Shown piece by piece: positions 25,570 to 38,500 of a stretch of 64,000 bases of DNA. Position 1 is the stretch's first letter. Each line of letters starts with the position of its first letter. The position numbers and the translations under genes were made by a program. The stretch comes from Vibrio algivorus (GTDB lineage: Bacteria; Pseudomonadota; Gammaproteobacteria; Enterobacterales; Vibrionaceae), in assembly GCF_002218005.2 (NCBI RefSeq), contig NZ_AP018679.1:124001-188000 (forward strand). Reading direction: 5' to 3'. The notes under the pieces were generated by a model, which made no database searches, was not told the DNA's origin, and worked only from the letters and a program-made list of their open reading frames with translations.

Positions 25570-27675
25570 CTAGCCGGTTTTTGCACCAGTGATCCGCTTT
25601 AATACTTCTTCTTTCGGGCCATCAGCGACAAGGTGTCCTCTATCAAGAACAATCAATCGATCGACCAAATCAAGCATCTCGGCTTTGTGTGTAATTAAGA
25701 TTAATGTTTCTGTAGGCGAGAGTTTTTTGATTTGTTGCTTAATCAAGCTTTCAGAGCGGTTATCCATTTGACTGGTAGGCTCATCCATTAGTAATACTGG
25801 CGGTTTAGTTAACCACGCTCTGGCAATTGTAATGGCTTGTTTTTGACCACCAGACAGTGCAGCGCCACCTTCTCCTACTTGCTTATCTAACCCTGACTCA
25901 TCATGTTGCGTAAAGTCGGTGACACCTGCACGCTCAGCAGCTGTTAATACTTGTTCATCGGTAATGTGGCTACGGCCTAGGGTGATATTTTCACGAATAG
26001 ATCCAAAAAATAGTGCGCAGTCTTGTGGTACACAGCCAATATTGGTTCTGACATCACTATAATGCAGTTGGTTGATATCTAGGTTATCCAGTTTTACCGA
26101 TCCATCCGTTGCTTTATATAGCCCCATCATTAAGCGTTGTAGACTGGATTTTCCAGAGCCAATTCGGCCAATAATTGCGACTTTTTCACCCGGTTCAATG
26201 GTGAAGTTGATATCTTTTAGGGCGTAGGTTTTGCTGTTAGGGTAGTGAAAACTGACGTTATCAAATTGTACTTTGCCTTGCAGTTGCGGGCGATGTATAT
26301 AGCGTTTGCCTTGTTCTTGTTCCATTGGCATATCCATCACTTGCTCAATAATGGTCATCGCTGATTTGGCTTGGTTATAACGGGTCGATAGCATAGACAG
26401 TTGCACTAATGGGCCAACAGCGCGGCCACTTAGCATGGTTGCAGCGATTAAGCCTCCCATCGTGAGTTGACCATCTGCAATTAGGTAAACTCCGGCAATA
26501 ATCATTGAGACCGATACAAATTGCTGTAGAAAACCAGCGGTGCTTTGTACTGAATCAGTAATGCGGCGAGTTTTGATGCCCCAGTTAGACATGTGAGCGA
26601 CAGATTCTTCCCAACGATATTGAAACTGGCTTTGTGCGTTGAAAGTTTTCAGGGTTTCTAGTTTGTGGAGGCTTTCGATTAAATTAGCGTGTTTTTGAGA
26701 TGATAGTTTGGAGCCTTCTTCAATGGAACGTCTTAATGGGGCCTGGATTAAGAAGCTGTACACCGCCAAAATAATGACAGCCACTAAAGGAACTAGGGCA
26801 AGAGGTCCTGCAACCAGATAAATCACAAATAGAAAGAGCAGAGCAAACGGAAGATCGATGAGTGCACCGACGGTAGCAGAAGTTAAAAATTCACGAATCG
26901 ACTCGAATTCTTGCAAATGACGAGCAAATGCACCGACAGAGGCCGGTTTCGCTTCCATACGCACGCCAACCACGCGATTAAACAGTTTTGATGAGATCAG
27001 TAGATCAGACTTTTTACCTGCAATATCAATAAAATAAGAACGGACTAGTTTTAAAGCGAGATCAAATATAAAGATCAGAAAGACACCGCTGGATAGCACC
27101 CATAGAGACTCAAAAGCGAGGTTAGGCACTATTTTGTCATACACCAAACGAGTAAATAGTGGGGTAGCGATAGCAAAAATATTGATCAAAATAGAGGCAA
27201 GTAGCACATCACGATAGATATTTTTGGATTCCCACAATGTGCTCCAAAACCAGTGCCCTTCGCGGGTTTTGAGTATTTCTGGAGAACGTTCATCATAACG
27301 AAAGCGCTTTTTGACTAGAAAAAGTTGCCCAGTGTACTGTTGTTGTAATTCTTCAATACTGATGGAGTGAGCAATGCCTTCTGATTGAGGAAGAACAATT
27401 TCGGCTTCGTTGGCTTCACGATCAATGCTAAGAATCACACAATTGCTGCCATCTTTTAGCAATGCTATGACGGGTAGCAACATAGGCGAAATTTCTAATA
27501 GAGGAAGTTGCGCAGCCTTAGCAACTAAACCAGCTTTTTCTGCGGCACGGATAAACAGTGATGGAGTTAACTTACCATCGGTTAGCGGCAGATCACTGAC
27601 AACAGACGGCTCTGAATGAGGTTGCCCATAGTAGTGGCTGATGTAAATCAATGATGATAATAAGGGATCTTTCAT
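25570..27675 (-). CDS. lapB: Type I secretion ATPase/permease, LapB-like
   Basis: A 701-residue inner-membrane ABC exporter. Residues 1-130 are a C39-like domain with no visible catalytic Cys-His pair, typical of RTX exporters, which bind rather than cleave substrate. Residues about 155-430 form the transmembrane domain. The C-terminal nucleotide-binding domain has Walker A GRIGSGKSS, signature LSGGQKQ and Walker B VLLMDEPTS. Its start is two bases after the HlyD-adaptor stop, so the two genes are one operon. It is divergent from the giant adhesin gene at 29522, which is the obvious substrate. No TolC-type outer-membrane gene is in the window. Confidence 0.93.
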   Translation of the reverse strand: MKDPLLSSLIYISHYYGQPHSEPSVVSDLPLTDGKLTPSLFIRAAEKAGLVAKAAQLPLLEISPMLLPVIALLKDGSNCVILSIDREANEAEIVLPQSEGIAHSISIEELQQQYTGQLFLVKKRFRYDERSPEILKTREGHWFWSTLWESKNIYRDVLLASILINIFAIATPLFTRLVYDKIVPNLAFESLWVLSSGVFLIFIFDLALKLVRSYFIDIAGKKSDLLISSKLFNRVVGVRMEAKPASVGAFARHLQEFESIREFLTSATVGALIDLPFALLFLFVIYLVAGPLALVPLVAVIILAVYSFLIQAPLRRSIEEGSKLSSQKHANLIESLHKLETLKTFNAQSQFQYRWEESVAHMSNWGIKTRRITDSVQSTAGFLQQFVSVSMIIAGVYLIADGQLTMGGLIAATMLSGRAVGPLVQLSMLSTRYNQAKSAMTIIEQVMDMPMEQEQGKRYIHRPQLQGKVQFDNVSFHYPNSKTYALKDINFTIEPGEKVAIIGRIGSGKSSLQRLMMGLYKATDGSVKLDNLDINQLHYSDVRTNIGCVPQDCALFFGSIRENITLGRSHITDEQVLTAAERAGVTDFTQHDESGLDKQVGEGGAALSGGQKQAITIARAWLTKPPVLLMDEPTSQMDNRSESLIKQQIKKLSPTETLILITHKAEMLDLVDRLIVLDRGHLVADGPKEEVLKRITGAKTG

Positions 27676-27677
27676 GA

Positions 27678-29066
27678 TTATTCTCTCAGTGCCGTTTGTT
27701 GTGCTTTGAGGATTGGCTTTAATAAGTAATCTAAAATAGTACGTTTACCGGTAATAATATCGGTTGAAGCCGTCATGCCGGGAATAATTGGCAAATCTTC
27801 ACCATTGGCATCTTTAAGCTGACTTTGTTCGGTGCGAATTCTGACTTGGTAAAAACTATTGCCTTCTTCATCTTGTATTGTGTCTGCACTGATAGTTTCT
27901 AATGTGCCTGTCAGTCCACCATAGTTGGTAAAATCATAAGCAGTAAATTTCACAATAGCTTTAAGGCCAGGATGTAAAAAGCCAATATCTTGAGGCGCGA
28001 TTTTAGTTTCAATTAACAAGGTATCTTCTGTTGGGACAATTTCAATCAAATCCATTCCCGGTTGAATCACACCACCAACAGTATTGATATGAATTTTTTG
28101 AATGGTACCTTTGACTGGTGACGTAACAATTGTTCGACTGACTTTATCTTCTAAACCGATTTGCGATTCCGCCATACTTGATAGCTTATTACTGACATCG
28201 CTGAGTTCTTGCTGATTTTTAGCCACAAAGTCTGAGGCGATGTTGGTGTATTTGTAGGTGGTTTCTTGAATTTCTGATTCGATAACTGGTAATTTCATGC
28301 GTGCGGAAGTGAGCTCTCTCCGGCTGTCATTCATTGAACGTTGTAATTGTAATATTTCAATTTCAGGCACCACCCCTTCGTCAGCTAACGGCTTCGTCAT
28401 TCCGTATTCACGTTGAATGATTTGATAGTTGCTAGCAAGAATACTGATACGAGTTCTAGTCTCATTTTGTTCCTGCTGCTTTTGTCTAATTTGTTGGCCT
28501 GTCACATTGAGTTGGTTTTGTAAGTTGGCCATGACATCGCGATATTCATTTTGTTGTTGAGCAATTAAATTTGGATGCTTTTCTGAAAACTCTCTGTCAA
28601 AGGAGAGAGGGCCGATTTGTAGTTGAACTTTTTCCTGCCAACGGGCTGCGTCATTATTAATGATGATACTTTTGATGATTTGACGTAGACGGATGCTATC
28701 GGCTTTTAAGCTCGCGAGATCTTGACTCTTTTCTCGGTAGTTTGATTGAAACAGTGTGTCATCGATAAGTAGCAGTTTTTGACCTTTTTCTACTGACTGC
28801 CCCTCTTTAACCAGCATTTCTTTGACTATCCCACCTTCTAAATTTTGTACCACTTGCATTTGAGAAGAGGGAATCACTTTGCCTGAGCCTGTTGTGACTT
28901 TATCTATTTTGGCAATTGATACCCAGACTATCGCAAGGATAAAGAAAGCAGCGATGATCCACAAAATAATGCGTGCACTTTTGGGGGTATTGAGCAGCAA
29001 AGCCGTGGATTTATCATCGACAAAGTCCATATGTTCTTTTGATACTGATGTCGATTTCTGCTTCAT
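27678..29066 (-). CDS. lapC: Type I secretion periplasmic adaptor, HlyD/LapC-like
   Basis: A 462-residue membrane-fusion protein. A cytoplasmic N-terminal segment and one membrane helix (residues about 32-52) are followed by the lipoyl half-motif (GSGKVIPSSQMQVVQNLEGGIV), a long coiled-coil hairpin (about 100-300) and the second lipoyl/beta-barrel region (VTSPVKGTIQKI, then TVGGVIQPGMDLIEIVP). It links the LapB-like ATPase to a TolC-type outer-membrane channel. It is the first gene of the two-gene operon and divergent from the adhesin. Confidence 0.93.
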   Translation of the reverse strand: MKQKSTSVSKEHMDFVDDKSTALLLNTPKSARIILWIIAAFFILAIVWVSIAKIDKVTTGSGKVIPSSQMQVVQNLEGGIVKEMLVKEGQSVEKGQKLLLIDDTLFQSNYREKSQDLASLKADSIRLRQIIKSIIINNDAARWQEKVQLQIGPLSFDREFSEKHPNLIAQQQNEYRDVMANLQNQLNVTGQQIRQKQQEQNETRTRISILASNYQIIQREYGMTKPLADEGVVPEIEILQLQRSMNDSRRELTSARMKLPVIESEIQETTYKYTNIASDFVAKNQQELSDVSNKLSSMAESQIGLEDKVSRTIVTSPVKGTIQKIHINTVGGVIQPGMDLIEIVPTEDTLLIETKIAPQDIGFLHPGLKAIVKFTAYDFTNYGGLTGTLETISADTIQDEEGNSFYQVRIRTEQSQLKDANGEDLPIIPGMTASTDIITGKRTILDYLLKPILKAQQTALRE

Positions 29067-29521
29067 AGAAAGTCCGTTTCAATTCAATTGGTAAAAGCGT
29101 AAATACTGATCTTATTCTTTTTGCTCTTTTTGTTAAATTTTTGTAATAAAACCTGATTTTTAAGGGTTTGCTTACAATAAATGACATCGAGACAATAAGG
29201 TTTTCCTATACTATCTAAGTAAAAGAATATGAAAATGTGAGATTGTGAGTTGTGTTGTGCTTTTATGTATATATTATGTTTCATTAGTGTGTAGGTAAAG
29301 TCATTTCATATAAGTTTATCAATTACTTGTAATTATTTTCTATCAATTATTGCCAATGTATTTTTATGGTGAATGAGTAGGTTTGTGATGGCTTGGTATA
29401 GTAGTAGATGCAATGAACAGATATCGATTAAGGATAGTGTATTTATTCTTCGATATATCAATGTGAAGCCTAAAATTTTTATTATGTATTCGTTATTTAA
29501 TCTGAAAGTGGAATCAGTAGT
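29067..29521. other. Divergent promoter region between lapC and the giant adhesin
   Basis: A 455-base, very AT-rich region without a credible ORF. Both the secretion operon and the adhesin gene must be transcribed from here. I see no clear operator; a degenerate TGTGA occurs near 29237 without a good partner half-site. Confidence 0.5.
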
Positions 29522-32500
29522 ATGGATGTGATGAGTTCAAATCAAGCAACAATTGATGTTGTCAGTGGTGAAGTGTTTGTAGGAAGCCACTCTAAACCAT
29601 TAACTCAGATAAATGGCGAATATCAACTCTCAAACTCTGATTCTATCTGGGCTAACCCGAATGCGAGATATATTGTTAATACTCCATCGGAATCTCAAGT
29701 CGTTGAAATTGATTGTATTTCTTGTGTAACGACCAATGATGCAGGAGCGATTACGATTGCTCAGATAAGCTCAGCGCAAGGGGTCAACCTCGATGACTTA
29801 AAAAACTCTCAATTAACCCCAGAAGATATCGCGATTATTCGTGCTCATATGCCACCTCCTTCTCAGAGTGAAGAATCAAATAATGAGACAGATAATGATG
29901 TAGAAGATGAACAGAATTCGGAAGAGGCTCAAGCTCAAGCATTCTCGGTTATTGAAACAGCATCAACCGGTTTTGTAGAAGTTAACTATGATAATGATGC
30001 GGTATTAACCAAAGCGGGTTACGATACGGTTGGCTTCTTTGATGAAGAATTGTCACAAGATAGTGCTGATGATGGGATTCCTATCGTGAAAGCGCCTGGG
30101 GGCATCAGTACATCGATTTCTTTAACCGAGGCGGATTTGCAACCTTTAGGGTACAGTAATAACCTCGGTTATCCAGTTATTATGCAGCAGTCTATTTTGG
30201 TTGAGTCACGTACCCTCGCACTGCAACCGGATACTTTTACCTTTCAGCCTCAATCTCTAGAGACATTATTACAAGAATTAAATACTGAACTGACCTCTGG
30301 TGGTCAAGCGCTTTCTTTTGTGTTTGATGAAGAGACTAACTCAATTATAGGGCGATTGGATGGTGAGACTTACCTTACGATTAAACTAACGGCATCATCA
30401 CCAGATGGACGTGACGTTCAAGTTGATATTGAAGTCAATCTAGCCAAGCCATTAGATCACGTACCGTCTGACAACTCTACTGGGCTAGTGTCGAACCTAA
30501 ATGATCAAATTTCGATTAATGTCGAGATTCAAGGCCAAGACATAGGTGGTAATGAGCTGAATTCGCCAATTTTAGTTGATGTAAATATTAATGATGGTGT
30601 AGTTGAGCAGTTTGGTAGAGACCCTGGCGTATCTATTGATGAAGAAACAGATTTAGGTGTCGCCCAAAGTGGCCAAATACCTCTAGATATTGGTTCGGAT
30701 AAAATTTCTTCCATTCAAATTGATGCTAATCAACCACTACTGGAGGGAGCAACCAGTCAAAGTTTTCCAACTTATTATGAAGTCGATGGTCAGTTGCTGA
30801 GCGTTTATAACATAGTTGGGCAACTAGTCTTTACTTTAGAGGTTAACAATGATGGATCTTATACCGCAACTTTGTTTAAACCATTTGACCAAGGTAGTGT
30901 TAATTTAAACCGATATGTTGTTGGTTTTAATATTACGGCAACCGATGATGATGGTGACACAGCTCCCGGTATGATTAAAATTAATGTTACTGATGGTAAT
31001 GTTCCTACTGGTGGCGAAACAGGTGAAATATCGATTATTGAGGCCGATACTCAGCCTAATGAATATCCTGTTGTTGGGCGAACCAGTATTGGTGTTACAC
31101 CAGGAACAGATCGATTAATTGCTGATTCTGTCCAATTTGATAAAACACAAGTTAACGATCTGATTAATGAATTAAGTACTGAACTGACGACAGCCAATGG
31201 TGAGCCGATTAGTTTTGGTTTTAAAAGTGGTGATGAAACTGTTATTGAAGGGCGGGATGCTGGCGGTAATCTTGTTCTATCCATTGATATTAATGGTACG
31301 GTTTTATTTGAAGGTACTTTGGTTACAGTGGAGGTCACTCAATACCAACCTCTAGATCATTTAGATAGCGGTAATAGTTCTGGCTTTGTTAGCGTTGATG
31401 GCGAGAACATCATTATTGATACTCAAATTCAAGTAGAAGACAGTGATGGATCATTATTAGAGACACCCGTTAATGTTGAAGTGACTATTTCAGATGGTGA
31501 TGCTCCGCAATTAAGTGTTGGTGATTTAGCTGAATTTACTGAAACCTCAGCAGGTGGCTATGCTGAAGGTTCAGTCACTTTAGATGCAGGTTCTGATGTC
31601 ATTGAACGCTTTGAATTTAATGCCGATCAGCCTACGTTAGAAGGTTTGATGACGAATGGTATTGCCACTGAATACCTAGTGACTGGGAACGAAATTATTG
31701 TGTATACCCCAGGTAATCAAGCCAATCCTATCCTAACTATCACGATTCAAAATGATGGCACTTTTGAAGTGACGCAAACTGCGGCATTAGAGCAAGCAAA
31801 TAACCCAGACGATACGATTCATCTGCAATTAGATGTGACAGCGTTCGATAAAGATGGTGATCAAAGTAATTTAGGCCAAGCCAATATCGATATTATTGAT
31901 GGAATCAACCCAACCTTTGCTCAAGATGCAGGGACAGAGTTGCAAGAAAATATCGATACCCAAACCGGTGAGGTTCCACTTACCGTTGGTTCCGATAATA
32001 TTGAAACATTAGTGTTTTTACCTGCTGATCAACAAATAAGCTTTGATGGTATTACCAGTAATGGTTTAGATACAACGGTTGACGTTAATGGCAATACTTT
32101 AACGCTTACCGATAGTGAAGGTAATCAAGTTTTATCAATTGTGATTCAACTTGACGGAACCTATGAAGTGACTTTAACTGGCCCGCTTGATCAAATTATC
32201 TCAGAAGGTACAGATAATTCTGCTTCCATTACGATTGACGCGTTGGTTCGCGCGACCGATTTTGATGGTGATATTGCCGATGGGACTGCGGTTATTACCA
32301 TCTTAGATGGTGCTGATGCCACTGGTGGTGGAACAGCATCATTGACTTTCTTAGAGCCGGACTTAGATCCTGCAGGTGCTAATTCAGGCTCGACGAGTTT
32401 TAATGTCGATGCGGGTGATGATCGTCTTGACCCAAGCTCAGTGACATTTGATCCACAAGATTCGTCTTATTTAACTGAGTTACTCGCTGATTTAAATGAA

Positions 32501-35500
32501 GTGATCACAACCAATAATGGCGTAGATGATATTGTTTTTGCAGTGAATGCAGAGACAGGCGCAATTGAAGGAACATTAAATGGTAATGTGGTTGTGACTC
32601 TATCTTTATCGGCGGTCAATAGTGTGACTGACGGTAACGATGCGACCGTAACATTAACGTGGAACCAAACCATTCCATTAGATCATATTGCCGCAACAAG
32701 TTCTAACGGCTATGTAACCGTCACAGCTGATGAGATTGTGATTAAAGCGCCAGTACAACTTCAAGATACAGATGGTGATTACTTAACTAATCCGGTAGAA
32801 GTCACCGTCACCGTTCAAGATAATGTTGCGCCTATCATTACCGTTGGTGATGCCGCTGAATATACTGAAACTGCATCCGGTGGTGGCACAACGGGTAATA
32901 TCGCCATTGATTTAGGCTCAGATTATATCGACCGGTTTGAGTTTGTTGCAGGCACCGATGCAGCAACATTAGCTGGCTTAAAATCAAACGGTGCCGATAC
33001 TGATTTCGAAATTGATGGCAATCAGATCATTGTTTATCTCGCAAGTGGTACCGCGGAAAGCGACCCTATTTTGACCATTACGGTTAATACTGATGGTAGC
33101 TACGAGATTGTTCAAACCGCACCATTAGAGCAAGATAATGCTGAAAGCGATCAAATTAATCTAAATCTAGAATTAAATGCGATTGATAAAGATGGTGACC
33201 CGAGTAATTCCGGTACATTAGTGGTTAACATTATTGATGGTGCGGATCCTACCGGTGTTGATACCACGGTGATCATTGATGAGGCTGACCTTTCTCCTGA
33301 TGGGTACCCAGTTAGTTCCCCGGCAACCAGTTTCACACTTAATCAAACCACAGATAAATTAGTGGCGTCGACGTTATCGATTGACCCAACGGCTGTGGGG
33401 GATGTTTTTGGAACACTTGAAGGGCCATTAAAAAATGAACTTAGTGGATTAACATCTGGTGGCACTGCTCTGGATATTACCATCGATGTGGATGCAACCA
33501 CTGGCGTCATTACTATTACTGGTAACTTAACCGGTAGTAGTGATGAAGTGTTCTCGATTACTTTGACGCCAAATGAAGATGGAACAGGTAATGTTGTGGT
33601 AGATATATCCGCGACACAAACGCTACCTCTTGACCATATTGCGAGCACTGGCACTTATGTCAATGTGGATGGTGACTCACTGACCATCAACATTCCTGTC
33701 CAAATTCAAGATGCTGATGGGGATAACTTAACCGACCCTGCGAATGTGACCGTCACCATTAATGATGGTGATCTTCCTGTTATCAGTGCAGGTGATTTAG
33801 CTGTCATCAACGAAACCGCAACGGGTGGTACTGCTTCTGGTAATGTGACGTTAGATGTTGGCTCGGATGCAATAGACCGTTTTGAGTGGAACGTCACGCA
33901 AGATACTTTAGAAGGGTTAACCAGTAATGGTCAAAATACCGATGTCGAGATTGATGGTAATGTCATCTATTTGTATATCGAGGGTACGACAACTAATCCG
34001 ATCCTGACCATTACTATGAACAATGATGGCACATTTGATGTAGTACAAACTGCGCCTCTTGAGCAAGACAATTCAACCGATGATACGATTCATCTCGCTT
34101 TAGATGTAATAGCGATTGATAAAGATGGCGATACCAGCGAGTCAACCCAAGCGTTGATCGACATTATCGATGGTCAAGATCCAACTGGCACAGGTGCGAA
34201 AGTTGATATCACTGAAGGGGACTTGTCTCCAGATACTTATCCTATTGAAAAAACTGGATCTTTCACTCTCAACCAAGTAACCGATAAATTAATTGCATCG
34301 ACTTTTGTAATTGAAGAAACGGTACTCGATACGCTGCAAACAGAGCTTGAAGCATTAACTTCTAATGGTAGTGATCTAACGATCACGATTTCAAGAGATG
34401 ACACTACCGGTGAAATTACCATTAGTGCCACTTTGGTTGATACGACCGAGGAAGTATTGTCGATTGTTTTGACGCCAACAGAAAATGCTAACGGGAATGT
34501 TGATGTCGATATTTCTGTGACTCAAAATCATCCGTTGGATCACGTCGATACCTCCGGTGGTTATGTCAGTATTGTTGATGATGTTTTAAACATTACTATT
34601 CCGGTGCAAATTCAAGATGCGGATGGTGATGTTCTAGTGGATGCCAATGGCAACCCAACACCGGTTGATGTCGTCGTGACCATTAACGATGGGGATGATC
34701 CTGAATTTAATGTGCCATCTCAAGCAACTGAGTTAACTGATGGTGAAGTGAGTAGTGAAGCGGATAGTACGACAGGTGTTATTTCTAAAAGTTTAGATCT
34801 TGATACTAACAGTGATCAAATTGATGCTATCACATTCAACCTTACTGACGCTCAAGCACAAGCTTTGTTTGATATTACCTCCAACGGCAAAGACACTCGA
34901 ATTGATCAATCGGTTGATGGAAGAATTTTAATCTTTGTGCCTGCAGAGTTCGGCGGAGAAGATGTACCCGTTTTAGAAATTATTTTTAATAATGATGCAA
35001 AAGATGGCAGTTATACCATTCAGCAATTTGAGCCTATCGATCAGCCTGAAGATACCAATTCTTCAACCTTTGATCTTGATGTTATTGCCACCGATATGGA
35101 TGGCGACACCGCTGGATCCTCAATAACAATTATCATTAAAGATGGAACCGATCCTAATGCTTCTGATGTAACGGGTGATAAAAGCATTACCGTTAATGAA
35201 GGTGATCTGAACGATAACGGGCAAAGTCTGATATATCCAGGAAACCCTAAAGGAACAGGGACCTTTACCATTGCAGCAAGTAATGATGATCTTGATCCGA
35301 CATCACTTACTATTGATGATTATTCTTCTTTTCAAGCAAGTATAGATGGATTAGCTTTAACCTCCGATGGGCGTGTCGTTAGGGTCGATGATACCTTAGT
35401 TGTGAATGATGAAGGTGTTATCACTGTTACCGGAACGACAGAAGATGGAGAGGTGATCTTCATTTTGACCTTCACCCCAACATTAAACGCAGATGGTAGT

Positions 35501-38500
35501 GTAACGGTTGTGATGTCGTTAGACCAAAAACAACCACTCGACCATGTTGATGCCGATTCAATCACCTTTGAGGTTCCGATTCAAATCACCGATACCGATG
35601 GCGATAAGCTGGTTGGCAGTGACGGTTTAACCGAGACTCCAATTGATATTAGCGTTTCATTTACCGATGGTGATGCTCCGGAATTAACCAGTACAACTAT
35701 GGACATTACCGAAGCTGATGTCGGCATAGATGATCCTCAAATTTATACTGGCCAAGTTCCTATCGACATTGGTAGTGATACGATTGCTTCTATACAATTT
35801 GTCGCACAAGGTGATACAGCCGTTGATACCGGGCTAAAGGCCAATAACCAAGCGGTCTACGTTGATATTTCAGATACTGGTGCGAGTTATTATTATTTGT
35901 TAGATCCTGACGGGTCGCATGACGCAAGTAATAAAGTTCTAGTATTAGAGGTTACTTTAACGGGAACGGATGGCTCTTACCAAGTCGAACAATATGAGCC
36001 GTTAGAGCAAAGTAATGATGATGGTGATATTACAAGTATTACGTTGGATGTAGTTGCTACCGATCATGATGGTGACCAGAGCAATAATGTTACCATTACT
36101 ATCAATATTGCTGATGGTAGTGATCCTCAATTTAATGAAGACACCTCTAATATTATCTTGAATGAATCAACAGATAGTGGTGTAACAAATTCAGATGGCC
36201 AAGTGACTGTCGCAGTTGGTTCGGATGATATTGAAACTATTCGATTTTCACTTGACCAACTAGATGAGAACGGAAATCTACCTGAGTTGGTTATCACTTC
36301 CAATGGTAAGTCAACTGAATGGATATTTGATGTAAAAAATCTTAGTCCTGAAGATGAAGATCCTGTACTGGTAGATACCGCTACTTTATATGATAGTGAT
36401 GGAAACAAATTAATTGAAGTCACCTTAGATGATACTGGTGCCTATTCGGTAACCGTTTATGGTCCAATCGATCAGGATGATAGTGAGCTTACGCAAATAG
36501 ATTTAGAGGTTATCGCAACGGATACCGATGGTGATACCGCGGATGGTTCGTTGGTGTTCTCTGTTACTGATGGTGCTAATGCGCAAGGTGGCGGAACGGG
36601 AACCATTGCGATTACTGAAGGAGATCTATCGCCACAGGATTCTGATGTACCCAATACTGGTGGTTATCCTGTCAGTGGGGAGGTGACTGGAATAAATGTT
36701 TCTTCTGGAGTGGAAAACCTCGATCCAACTACTGTTGGAATTAAGCCTTCAGATCTTAACCAACTTATCACTGAACTACAGGCTGATTTAACTTCAGGTG
36801 GGCAGCCAATTGTCTTCACCTTTGACCCAAGTACCGCTACGTTGGTGGGGAAAGTGAATGGTGATGATGTTCTCACTATTGTATTGAGTGCAGAGAGTGA
36901 TGGGAACGGCGGTGTCAACATTAGTGTTAGCATGACTCAGCACCTACCCCTAGATCATTCACATGATGATGAAGGTCAGGTTCAGACTCTTTCCGCTAGT
37001 GACTCTGGCTGGGTAACCGTGAATGACACTGAAATTCATATTAACTTACCGGTACAAGTACAAGATACCGATGGTGATTATCTTGATAATGCCGTTAATG
37101 TCGATTTGAGCATTACCGATGGTATTGACCCGTCATTTACAACTGACTCAGGTGTAACGGTTGATGAATCAGCCATTGATGCTGGTGGCGAAAATCATCA
37201 AGGTTCGAATCCCGATAGTGGTTCAGAAACCGCCTCAGGACAAATGAATATCGCGCTTGGGAGTGATGAAATTGCGGGCTTTGGTATCGACCCAAGCTTA
37301 TTTGCTGCATTAAACCCAGGTTTAACTTCATTAGGCCAAGACGTTATCTTAAGAGAAAATGCTGATGGCACATTTAGTGGTGTCGCAGGTGATAGGGAAG
37401 TCTTTATTGTTACTTTCTCTCCTGATGGTAGTTACAGCTTTACGATAACTGGTGCACTCGACCATGATGCGCCTGATGAGTTAGATCCTACTGTTGGCAC
37501 TCAATTAAATATTCAGTTACCTATTTACGCTGTCGATAAAGATGGCGATAGAGTACCGAGTACCAGTGATATTAATGATTACGATGCATCGAATACTATT
37601 ACCGTTACGGTAAACGATGATGTGCCAGATATTCAAGATATTTCCGTATCAATAACAGAAGGCTCTGGTGGCTCTGCCTTTATGACTCAAGCGGCAGAGG
37701 GGGCGGATGATATTGCTGAAATTTACCTTACCTTTATCGATTCTATGGGGGAAGAGGCAGAAGAGCACAAAGCACCATTTGAAAATGTTCCTATTTATGA
37801 TGAATCGGTTGCTGATGGGGGGACCGGTCAGTTATTAGGTATGTTGACTGTCGACGCAAATGGCAAACTGACTTTTGTTGCAGATGAAAACTTAAACAAT
37901 GAAAATGAAGATCTCAGTGTTGATATTATCGCCCGAGTTGTAGATAGCGATAAAGATGAAGATTCATCTGTTATTTCATTGGAGTTACGAGATCAAGACC
38001 CAATTTTTATTTTCCCTGAGACTACTCGCGGTCAGGAAGAAGACGGCCAAACATTAGATAGTTTTGATAATACCGAAAATACGCCTCATTTAACCGATGG
38101 TATTGAAATTTTGGTGGAAATTGATTTAGGTGATGTTGATAAAGAAGAGGCATTAGTCGACGGTTCTTTAACCATTACGATTCCTGATGGTACTGAAGGC
38201 GCTTTCTACTATGATGGGGCACTTCTTGTGATTACTGATGGCAAAGTGACAATTCCAAGTGGTGCAATATCTACCGTGGATAATATTGTCTCTATTTCAG
38301 GTGTTACCTTTGTACCAAATAAAGATTATTCAACAGATGGCATTACCTTTACTGTCGATGCAATCATTTCTCGAGAGGGTCTTGATGATCAAGCCATCAC
38401 CGGTGAGCTTACGATTTCTGTTGATGGTATCGCTGATATCCCAATTTGGAATGACTCAACCGTTACTGAATATATTGGTGAGGAAGATACTAGTATTGCC

